This document shows, piece after piece, positions 44,401 to 56,400 of a stretch of 64,000 nt of DNA (positions are counted from its first letter, which is position 1; each line of letters opens with the position of its first letter). Source of the stretch: Liolophura sinensis (Eukaryota > Mollusca > Polyplacophora > Chitonida > Chitonidae); the NCBI RefSeq assembly GCF_032854445.1, contig NC_088304.1, forward strand, positions 1,364,001 to 1,428,000, written 5' to 3'. The position numbers and the translations under genes were made by a program. The notes beneath the pieces were generated by a model. The model worked only from the letters and a program-made list of their open reading frames with translations, was not told the origin of the DNA and searched no databases.

Positions 44401-47400
44401 TCTGTTGACAGCATTTGGTCGGTAGATTTGAATGGTCTGTCATGGAGAGAGTAGAAATATGGTTGCAATATCAAACAAATTCTAAAATATAAATTCACTC
44501 ACTCATGCTATACTAAAATGCACAGCTAACACTACCTGTAGGCGAAAAAATCCTTATTTCTAAAATATGTCTCTTACTTTTGAGAAGAATTTTTTCATCA
44601 AATTGGTTTGTGTATTCAGGTGTGATGTGACTTACACATGACATATCTAGACTTTCTGTTTCTAAAAAAAATTGTTTTGAGCATACACAATTTACAAAAC
44701 ATTATATTCCTCTATAATGACAAAGATGTTAATTTAGCGCTTACGCTTGAACTTAAGATCAGGAAAATGGACACTGGTCTAAGTCTGTGCTAAACTTAAA
44801 GGAGAATAAAATTTAAATATCAAACAAATACCACTGAAAAGAGTATGCATTTCCTCACAGGTGCATGCCATAAAAATTTTGATATGTACCTCATGTTGAT
44901 AAATTATAAATAAATTCAGCACCAAAATCCGCTGTGGGCAACTCCATTTTGCCTAAGATCTAATCCTGAAGTCTTCTGTATTAGACGGGGAATTGCCGTC
45001 GGAAACCGCTGAAGTGCAGTTCGTACACTTCCGGTAGAACACTTCTTTCCAGAAGGTAGCAAACAGTACAGTTCGTTTTCTGCTTGACAATAGGGAAAAC
45101 AGAATGTCGGACGTAGGTTTCGAGTTTACACGAACAAGCCAGCAGTTTTAACGACTCTCATTGGCTGAGAGACAACACACTCCCAGCATAAATTACAGGG
45201 TATTAAAGATGGAGGACGCGATAAATGCGATTTATGCCAGCTTTGCCGTTATCAGGCTTTATGTCTATGGAGAGCAAAAATGGCAAAATTATGCCGCAGG
45301 CACCACCAGATAGAAAAAAATGTGCTCTTTTCAGCCTATAGTATCATTTTTTAAAAGTTTTCTTCTCCTTTAAGATTCTGCGACCTGATTTTCATACGTT
45401 ATAAAACAATGTCACGAGTTCTTTTCCATTTCACTATGATCCCTTGACTGAATTCAACATTGCAACACTTTTGACCCAGTTACAGATTAGTCTGAATTAG
45501 GTCATCCAATGAATTCTCTCAGCACATACCTTCAGACACAGTGTGTTTCTCATTCTATATGTTGCGTAATCATGTGACCTCAGCAAATCTGCCTTGAGCA
45601 ACACTCTGATTGGCCATAACAGCTTCTATGCTCTAGCACTACAATGGCAGTAACATCTTATTTGTGTTTAAACTGAACTTGAACTACTCTGTTGTTTCTA
45701 TCTGATTTGAGTGAGGTGTAACAAATGGTAACACCACCTACCTTTTGCTCAAGGTGACTTGTTGTTTTTCTATGATGTCTTGAGAAGAGTCCAGGTTAAG
45801 CTGGAGTAAAGAGAGTTCTCTCTGCTGACGGTCATACAACTGGTGGGAGAAAAATGAAGAACATCATACAACTGGTGGGAGAAAAATGAAGAACATCATA
45901 CAACTGGTGGGAGAAAAAGGAAGAACATCATACAACTGGTGGGAGAAAAAGGAACAATATCATACAACTGGTGGGAGAAAAAGGAAGAACATCATACAAC
46001 TGGTGGGAGAAAAATGAAGAATATCATACAACTGGTGGGAGAAAAATGAAGAATATACAACTGGTGGGAGAAAAAGGAAGAACATCATACAACTGGTGGG
46101 AGAAAAATGAAGAATATCATACAACTGGTGGGAGAAAAAGGAAGAACATCATACAACTGGTGGGAGAAAAATGAAGAATATCATACAACTGGTGGGAGAA
46201 AAAGGAATAACATCATACAATTGGTGGGAGAAAAATGAAGAACATCATACAACTGGTGGGAGAAAAAGGAAGAACATCATACAACTGGTGGGAGAAAAAG
46301 GAACAATATCATACAACTGGTGGGAGAAAAAGGAAGAACATCATACAACTGGTGGGAAAAAAACGAAGAATATCATACAACTGGTGGGAGAAAAAGGAAG
46401 AACATCATACAACTGGTGGGAGAAAAAGGAAGAATATCATACAACTGGTGGGAGAAAAAGGAAGAACATCATACAACTGGTGGGAGAAAAATGAAGAATA
46501 TCATACAACTGGTGGGAAAAAAATGAAGAACATCATACAACTGGTGGGAGAAAAAGGAATAACATCATACAACTGGTGGGAGAAAAAGGAACAATATCAT
46601 ACAACTGGTGGGAAGAAAGGAAGAACATCATACAACTGGTGGGAGAAAAAGGAAGAATATCATACAACTGGTGGGAGAAAAAGGAAGAACATCATACAAC
46701 TGGTGGGAGAAAAAGGAAGAACATCATACAACTGGTGGGAGAAAATGAACAAAATCATATAACTGGTGGGGGGAAAACAACAAAATCATACAACATACAA
46801 CTGGTGGGCGAACAATGAAGAATATCATACAATTGGTGGAAGAAAAATGAACAAAATCATGCAAGTGGTGGGAGAAAAATGAACAAATTCATACTAATGA
46901 TGGGAGAAAAAATGAATAAAATCATACAACTGGTGGGAGAAAAAAGGAATAAAATCATGCAAGTGGTGGGAGAAAAATGAACAAATACTAATGGTGGGAG
47001 AAAAATGAACAAAATCACACAAATGGCAGGAGAAAATGAACAAAATCATACCACTGGTGGGAGAAAAATGAATAAAATCATGCAACTGCATTAAGAAAAA
47101 TGAACAAAATTCAACCAATAGGCCCAAAAATGCTGGAGGAAAGTGGGCAGAGCTTGGAGTATAAAATCCGCAGCCTTCAGCTGATACCCAATACACCTCC
47201 TGACTGCATGCATGAAATTTATGAACACTATCACTTGCGTACCTGTCTGAGTGTGGTCAGCTCCTGTGCACTCCTCTCCTGTTTGGACTTCAGCGACTCC
47301 ATCATGTCCTTAGTTCTGCACTCTCTCTCCCCTTACAAAGAAGACATACACGGGTCAAACACATCCCTAAACTTTTGGATTTTATTTATTTTCTTGACTG

Positions 47401-50400
47401 CCATACTAGAGGATTTTTCACCTACACGGCAGCAATCTGGTTGATGGATCCATGAAGATTCAGGATTCACACTCAGCATAGTAACACAGACCTTTTTCAT
47501 TCAACTTTGAATAAAGCTTATATTTTAGCGGCGTATTTATGTTTTGGTCATTTTTTGTCAAATCCAACCTAGTTTCTCAAACCAGTTCACATCAACCATC
47601 CTATGTGTTCTGAATCCTTAGTCAGTACCTGTTCAGGGTATGCTGCGAAAAATTTCCAAACTATCAAACAGAGTTAATGTTCCAGTTAAAACAGAATACA
47701 TGCATTCAAATATAGTCCAAAATGACAACCACTAATTGTAATGACTTTTGGCTTGGACGCGGTTATGCCTCTATGCCTCGTAACTATGCCTGGATGCCTC
47801 GTAGCTATGTCACTTTGCCTCATAGCTATGCCTCTATGCCTCGTAGCTATGCCTCTATGCCTCATAGCTATGCCTCTATGCCTCATAGCTATGCCTCTAT
47901 GCCTCATAGCTATGCCTCTATGCCTCATAGCTATGCCTCTTTGCCTCATAGCTATACCTCTATGCCCCGTAGCTATGCCTCTATGCCCCGTAGCTATGCC
48001 TCTTTGCCTCGTGGCTAGGCCTCTATGCCTCGTAGCTATGCCTCTATGCCCCGTAGCTATGCCTCTATGCCTCGTAGCTATGCCTCTATGCCTCGTAGCT
48101 ATGCCTCTACGCCTCGTAGCTATGCCTCTTTGCCTCATAGCTATGCCTCTATGCCTCGTAGCTATGCCTCTATGCTTCGTAGCTATGCCTCTATGCCATT
48201 TCACCCAAACTTGACTTCAGGCTGCAGATGACCATGAAATGGCCAGGCAACAAAGGCTGATGGCATTTACATTCAATAGCGTTGAAACATCAGTTCTGCC
48301 AGCCTAATCTTTGTAAAGATGACAGAAATTCAGCTAAAGCTGGTACCAACAGCTTAACTGTAAACGTCCCTGGCAATTTTGGAATCGAAGGATATGGTAA
48401 GATTTACCTGCCAGAGCGAGCTCTCGCTCCAGGTCGCTGATCTTCCTGCGGGACTCCTCCATTTCCTGTAAACTGCTCTGAGACTGAGTCATCACGCTGT
48501 TGAAATTCTCTACAAAACAAATATACAGTACTAGGACAAAGTTTTTTCTCTACGCTCAATCAAGGTCTTGAGCCGGACCTTAAGCTCTTCTTCTCATCCT
48601 GTCAGTCATGACATTAGTTTTTGCCACACAGTACAAAAGCATCCAAGAAAATGTGACATCTTTTGGCCGAAGGGGCAGTATTACATCTACATGTAATCCA
48701 AGGAAAGCAGTCTGTGAAAATCTCCTCAACGAAATATCAGGCCGCATAAACAAACGCAACTCTTCGGTATAAGGTTCAGTACCACTAACACCAACTGCAC
48801 AACATGTTCATCACATCTCTCCACTGCAAACATGTGCGGCTAAAATACAGAAAACTTTTGAAATTGCCACAAACATGGGGCATTTTGCTTACAATCTGCC
48901 AGCAATACATGTTTATGTCATTCTTGTAAATCTATTTTAAATTGCTACCTCTGAGCCTGCCATGGTCTCTCTTTAGCTCTGTGTATTTATGTTTCCAATC
49001 CTTGGCCTGCCTCTGCGTCTCTAGCACCAGCTCATGAGCCTCCTTACAGCGCAGGTCCATCTGTGACAGCCTCGCTCTCATCTCATTCAGGAGGACAGTC
49101 GCCTCACACAACTCCTTGTCCTTGCACAACAAAGCAAAATTGAATGTGCTATTTGGAAATTCACTTGTCTCTAGTTAATGGCCAGACTTAGAAGAAAAAA
49201 TATTGAAACCTTCTTCCATCAACAATGTGTCTATATACAAACTGGATGCATCTTTTATCTTGTGTTGTTTTCTTGCATGCTGCACAATGCACATTTCCCC
49301 TCCCCCTCTCCCCAACTCCACCCAGTGATGACAAATCACTTAATAAAAACATCTGTAAACATTTGTTAGATAAATTCAAGAAAACAGAAATAAGTATACT
49401 AGTATGCTAGATGTTGTTTACCTTGCTGGCTATATATGGTCCGTTACTATGAAGACACGGTTTACCTTGCTCGCTATATATAGTCCATTACTATAAAGAC
49501 AAGGCTTAACTTGCCGGCTATACATAGTCCGTTACTATAAAGACGCGGTTTACCTTGCTGGCTTTACATAGTCCGTTACTATAAAGACAAGTTTTACCTT
49601 GCTGCCTATACATAGTTCGTTACTATAAAGACATGGTTTACCTTGCTGGATATACATAGTTCGTTACTATAAAGACATGGTTTACCTTGCTGGATATACA
49701 TAGTCCGTTACTACAAAGATACGATTTACTTTGCTGGCTACACATAGTCCATTACTATAAAGACAAGTTTTACCTTGCTGCCTATACATATTCTATTACT
49801 ATAAAGACACGGCTTACCTTGCTGGATATACATAGTCCGTTACTATAATGACACGGTTTACCTTCTTGGCTATGTATAGTCCATTACTATAATGACACGG
49901 TTTACCCTGCTGGCTATGTATAGTCCGTTCTGATAAAGACACGGTTTACCCTGCTGGCTATGTATAGTCCGTTACTATAAAGACACGGTTTACCTTGCTG
50001 GCTATGTATAGTCCGTTACTATAAAGACACGGTTTACCCTGCTGGCTATGTATAGTCCGTTACGATAAAGACACGGTTTACCCTGCTGGCTATATATAGT
50101 CTGTTACTATAAAGACACGGTTTACCTTGCTGGCTATGTATGGTCCGTTACTATAAAGACACGGTTTACCCTGCTGGCTATACATAGTCTGTTACTATAA
50201 AGACACGGTTTACCTTGCTGGCTATATATAGTCCGTTACTATAAAGACACGGTTTACCTTGCTGGCTATATATAGTCCGTTACTATAAAGACATGGTTTA
50301 CCTTGCTGGCTATATACAGTTCGTTACAATAAAGACACGGTTTACCTTGCTGGCTATATACAGTCCGTTACAATACAGACACGGTTTACCTTGCTAGCTA

Positions 50401-53400
50401 TAGTCTGTTACTATAAAGACATGTTTTACCTTGCTGGCTATATATAGTCCGTTACTATAAAGACATATGACTGACCTTTATCTTGACCAGTGTGGTCAGC
50501 TCTGTTTCTCTGGCCTCCAGCTGACCAATGGCATTAGACAGAGCCTTAACATTCTCTGACATGTTCCTGTCCTTCATCTGTAAGAAGAGCAAATGACAGA
50601 TTCACTTGTTGACTAGGTATCTGCTTAGGGTACTGGTGCCTGGTTGACTTATTTGTAACACTATGTTCCCAAGAGAAGGTTTGTAATCTAAGAAAACTAT
50701 TAATGGATAACTGTCAAACTTTTTCCCCAAAATGTTTTCCCAAAAAATAACTTTTTTACAAATTTACCACAATAAATGTTGTTTGATACAGAACCACATG
50801 AAGGAGATTGATCTTACGGATTGATACAGAACCACATGAAGGAGATTGATCTTATGGAATGATACAGAACCACATGAAGGAGATTGATCTTATCGATTGA
50901 TACAGAACCACATGAAGGAGATTGATCTTATGGACTGATACAGAAACACATGAAGGAGACTGATCTTATGGATTGATACAGAACCACATGAAAGAGATTG
51001 ATCTTATGGATTGATACAGAACCACATGAAGGAGACTGATCTTATGAACTGATACAGAACCACATGAAGGAGATTGATCTTACGGATTGATACAGAACCA
51101 CATGAAGGAGATTGATCTTATGGACTGATACAGAACCACATGAAAGAGATTGATCTTATGGATTGATACAGAACCACATGAAGGAGACTGATCTTATGGA
51201 TTGATACAGAACCACATGAAAGAGATTGATCTTATGGATTGATACAGAACCACATGAAGGAGACTGATCTTATGAACTGATACAGAACCACATGAAGGAG
51301 ATTGATCTTACGGATTGATACAGAACCACATGAAGGAGATTGATCTTATGGATTGATACAGAACCACATGAAGGAGATTGATCTTATGGATTGATACAGA
51401 ACCACATGAAGGAGATTGATCTTATCGATTGATACAGAACCACATGAAGGGGACTGATCATATTGATTGATACAGAACCACATGAAGGAGATTGATCTTA
51501 TGGATTGATACAGAACCACATAAAGGAGATAATCTTATGCACTGATACAGAACCACATGAAGGAGATTGATCTTATGGATTGATACAGAACCACATGAAG
51601 GAGATTGATCTTATCGATTGATACAGAACCACATGAAGGAGATTGATCTTATCGATTGATACAGAAACACATAAAGGAGATGATCTTATGCACTGATACA
51701 GAACCACATGAAGGAGATTGATCTTATCGACTGATACAGAGCCACATGAAGGAGATTGATCTTATGGACTGATACAGAACCACATGAAAGAGATTGATCT
51801 TATGGATTGATTTTTTTAGATGAGGTCAAAATACTTAAAATCTTGTGATATGATGCATTTGTGTCTGTGATTGATTGACTGATTTAATGATTTATTTTTA
51901 GACTGGTGTTTTATGCTGTACTCAAGAATATCTCAAACATACAACAGCTGCCGAGCCCATGGGAAACCCAGAAACATCTGCAGGTTGCTAGCAGATTTTC
52001 CCACGTAGATTCTATTAAAAATTTATGCTTACACTGTACTCAAGGTTATAGTGTTTCACTTTCATGCTGGTTCAGTGGAGAAAACTGGTTAAAGGAGAAA
52101 CCATGCAGACCATAGCACAAACCACTGCACCTTAGCTACACTGCTCACGCTTAGTGCTACAATGTACAACGGCCAAATGTTGCACGAGCACCTTCTAACA
52201 TCTCACCTGAAATTTACTAAGTTGCAAGGATTGGTTGCCGTTTTCAGGCACCGTTTCCCACTTTGCCTGAAATTCGCTATGTTGCATGTACTGGTGATTG
52301 TTTTCAGGCACCGTCGCACACCCTCTATGAAATTCGCTAAGTTCCATCGACTGGTTGCCATTTTCAGGCACAATCTCATATCTTACCTGGATTTGTTAAG
52401 TTGCATGGACTGGTTGCCGCTTTCAGACACCATCTCACATCTTAATTGGAATTCGTTAAGTTACATGGACTGGTTGCCATTTTCTGGAACCTTCTAACAT
52501 CTTACCTGGAATTCGTTAGGTTGCTTGGACTGGTTGCCATTTTCAGGCACCATCTCTCATCTTACCTGGGATTTGTTAAGTTGCATGGACTGGTTGTCGT
52601 TTTCAGACACCATCTCACATCTTAATTGGAATTCGTTAAGTTACATGGACTGGTTGCCATTTTCTGGAACCTTCTAACATCTTACCTGGAATTTGTTAGG
52701 TTGCTTGGACTGGTTGCCATTTTCAGGCACCATCTCTCATCTTACCTGGAATTCGTTAAGTTGCATGGACTGGTTGCCATTTTCAGGCACCATCTCTCAT
52801 CTTACCTGGAATTCGTTAAGTTGCATGGACTGGTTGCCATTTTCAGGCACCATCTCTCACCTTACCTGGAATTCGTTAAGTTGCATGGACTGGTTGCCGT
52901 TTTCTTGACTCATCTTGTTCAGCTCATCACGTACTTTCTGAAAATCAGCCATCTGCTTTTGTCTCTCTTCCTTCAGAGTCTTTACGTACGCTGCCAGCTT
53001 GTTTAAGCTTTTCTTGTACTCCTTGATATCACCTGCAAAGATGGACAAACGAAGCTGAACATAATCACATTTTATCTATGAGTTTGTAGCATTCTACCAA
53101 AAAAGATCAGGACTAGAATAATTCAGTTTACTCTCTTCTTCAATTTTGTGCTCTGTTGACACCTAGCTTTCTGATACTAGCGAAAAGTGACAAAATCCGT
53201 CTTAACCAATTAATGCTGTGTACAAGAAATATACCCTCGCAAACGAGTACGTTCATTGGTTGATGTGGAGGTGCATCTTCATTAAAAAGAAGTACATGTA
53301 CCTGAGCAATACCTGGCGTCACTGATTGCCTACAAGTCAACTGTAAATGTCTCCATACTTAAAACCCTATCTCTATCAACAAATTCTGTAATATTTAGCC

Positions 53401-56400
53401 CAAATTCACCTTTCTGCTTTGTTCAGTTACAGTAACTTTCTGATGCTTACAATTTTGTAAGCAAGTAGCTATTCACTGATCACAATATAAATATCAAATA
53501 AATAAATCCCACTCACTATACAGCTTTTGCTTGTTTTTGTATAAATGTATCCTTGTAGTTTCTCCACAAAAAAAACACCAATTATTAAAACTCCACCACA
53601 CAGACTATGGGTAATTCAAGAACAACAGACTGAATGGTTGCTTTTGTTTTACCTGACTGAGCCAGCGAAAACGTCACAGGTTCTTTAAGTCTGCAACTTC
53701 ACTGTCATACTATACATAGCAGTTGGTCAAGTTTTATCCTCCAAACTGTTTACATAATGAGGTCATTCACTTTAAAAGGGGCCTGAGTACAAGACAACAC
53801 AGATGTTTTGCAAAGTGTTGCAGCTATTTTGAATCTGCACCTGTAAAGCACACCTGGTCACAGCAGCCTACGTTCATAGTGAGCAGCCTACATTCATAGT
53901 GAGCAACCTTGTGCTCCATGGTGAGCAGTTTGTCAGTCCTCCTAGGTGAACATTAGGGTCTGGTGAGCAGACACCTTGCTCACAATGGAAGGTACAGCTC
54001 TGTGGCTCGACTGTAGATTTTTTTTTGTTTAAACTGAAACCCGACAGACGGCATGATCTGACTTTACTAGCTGTGACAAGTAGCTCTATAACTTGACCCT
54101 GTCTGTCTGTCTGTCTGTAGGTTGATTGAAATTCTGATGTCCTACCTCTAAACATGGGCCAGTCGGTCAAATTTTAACGTCAAATCTTTTTACAAGGGTC
54201 ATTCCCTTAACAATAAGCCTGATTGTGAGAGATCACACTGACGTTTTGTGGGATGTGGCAGTTATTGCCCATTATGGCAGTTCTATTGGCGTACTTTCGT
54301 AGTGAGCTGACTTGTGTTCGGCTGTGAGCAGTTTCTGTCGGTCCTCTTCCCATGCCAGCAGCTGAGTCTGGTGAGCAGACACCATGCTGTTGAGCTCACG
54401 GTCCCGATCTCGCAACTCGGAGATGAGCAGCTGCAGCTCCTGACGCTGCTTCTGTATGATCCCCATCTCACCTTCACTCAGTGTGGAATACATCACCTGT
54501 AAATAGAGCCGAAAGTGGACTGGTGGAAAAAATATGCAACTAAAATTTTGTCTACAAGTATGTTACTCATTTTGCCTTATTCTGAGAGTTCTCACTGATC
54601 TCAGAAATGTGTTTGGAAAGAAAGATGATATTCTCCTCGAAAAAAGTAAGCTTCAGCACCAAAAATAACATTTCAAGACATATATTAAAATTTATTTATT
54701 TGATTGGCATTTTACTTTGTTCTTAAGAATATTTTACTTAGAAGATGGCAGCCAGCTTAATAGTGGGAGGAAACGGGACAGGGTCCGGGCGAAACCTATG
54801 ACCATCTCCAGGTTGCTGCCAGACTTTTCCACGTACAGCCAGGGAGGAAGCGAGCATGAGCTAGACTTGAACTCCCAGCAACCGCACTGGTGGGAGGCTC
54901 CTGTGTCATTGTGCTGTACTGGCGTCTAACCCTCTGGAAGGCCCCTCAACACTTAAAAAAACACTGTTAGGAATTTACAAGTCTAATAAAACTGAAGGAT
55001 TTCACTGATGTATTGTTTGAAAATAACCTCCTGACTGTTGATTGTCTCCGTATGACCAGTAATGTTAGACACATCCACACAGCAGCCCTGTCTCCATATG
55101 ACCAGTAATGTTAGACACATCATCATAGCAGCCCAGTCTCCATATGACCAGTAATGTTAGACACATCCACATAGCAGCCCTGTCTCCATATGACCAGTAA
55201 TGTTAGACACATCCACATAGCAGCCCTGTCCCCATATGACCAGTAATGTTAGACACATCCACATAGCAGCCCTCTCTCCATATGGCCAGCAATGTTAGAC
55301 ACATCCACACAGCAGCCCTGTCTCCATATGACCAGTAATGTTAGACACATCCACATAGCAGCCCTGTCTCCATATGGCCAGCAATGTTAGACACATCCAC
55401 ACAGGAGCCCTGTCTCCAATGTTAGACACATCCACATAGCAGCCCTGTCTCCATATGACCAGTAATGTTAGACACATCCACATAGCAGCCCTGTCTCCAT
55501 ATGGCCAGCAATGTTAGACACATCCACACAGCAGCCCTGTCTCCATATGATCAGTAATGTTAGTCACATCCACATAGCAGCCCTGTCTCCATATGGCCAG
55601 CAATGTTAGACACATCCACACAGCAGCCCTCTCTCCATATGGCCAGTAATGTTAGACACATCCACATAGCAGCCCTGTCTCCATATGACCAGTAATGTTA
55701 GACACATCATCATAGCAGCCCTGTCTCCATATGGCCAGCAATGTTAGACACATCCACATAGCAGCCCTGTCACATTATGACCAGTAATGTTAGACATGCC
55801 CACATAGCAGCCCTGTCCCCATATGACCAGTAATGTTAGACACATCCACATAGCAGCCCTGTCTCCATATGATCAGTAATGTTAGACACATCCATATAGC
55901 AGCCCTGTCCCCATATGACCAGTAATGTTAGACACATCCACATAGCAGACCTGTCACCATATGACCAGTAACGTTAGACACATCCACATAGCAGCCCTGT
56001 CACCATATGACCAGTAATGTTAGACACATCATCATAGCAGCCCTGTCTCCATATGATCAGTAATGTTAGACACATCCACATAGCAGCCCAGTCTCCATAT
56101 GACCAGTAATGTTAGACACATCCACATAGCAGCCTTGTCACCATATGACCAGTAATGTTAGACACATCCACATAGCAGCCCTGTCCCCATATGACCAGTA
56201 ATGTTAGACACATCCACATAGCAGCCCTGTCTCCATATGGTCAGCAATGTTAGACACATCCACATAGCAGCCCTGTCACCATATGACCAGTAATGTTAGA
56301 CACATCATCATAGCAGCCCTGTCTCCATATGATCAGTAATGTTAGACACATCCACATAGCAGCCCAGTCTCCATATGACCAGTAATGTTAGACACATCCA

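Noticed and set aside
45971-46818. Several open frames rich in Trp, Glu, Lys and His on the plus strand
   Set aside because: Translation of the 32-bp splice-site array on the strand opposite to the gene.
47686-48231. Long open frames of Arg-His-Arg-Gly-Ile and Met-Pro-Arg-Ser-Tyr repeats on both strands
   Set aside because: A 21-bp minisatellite in CCDC62 intron 8. The unit length divisible by three keeps frames open on both strands.
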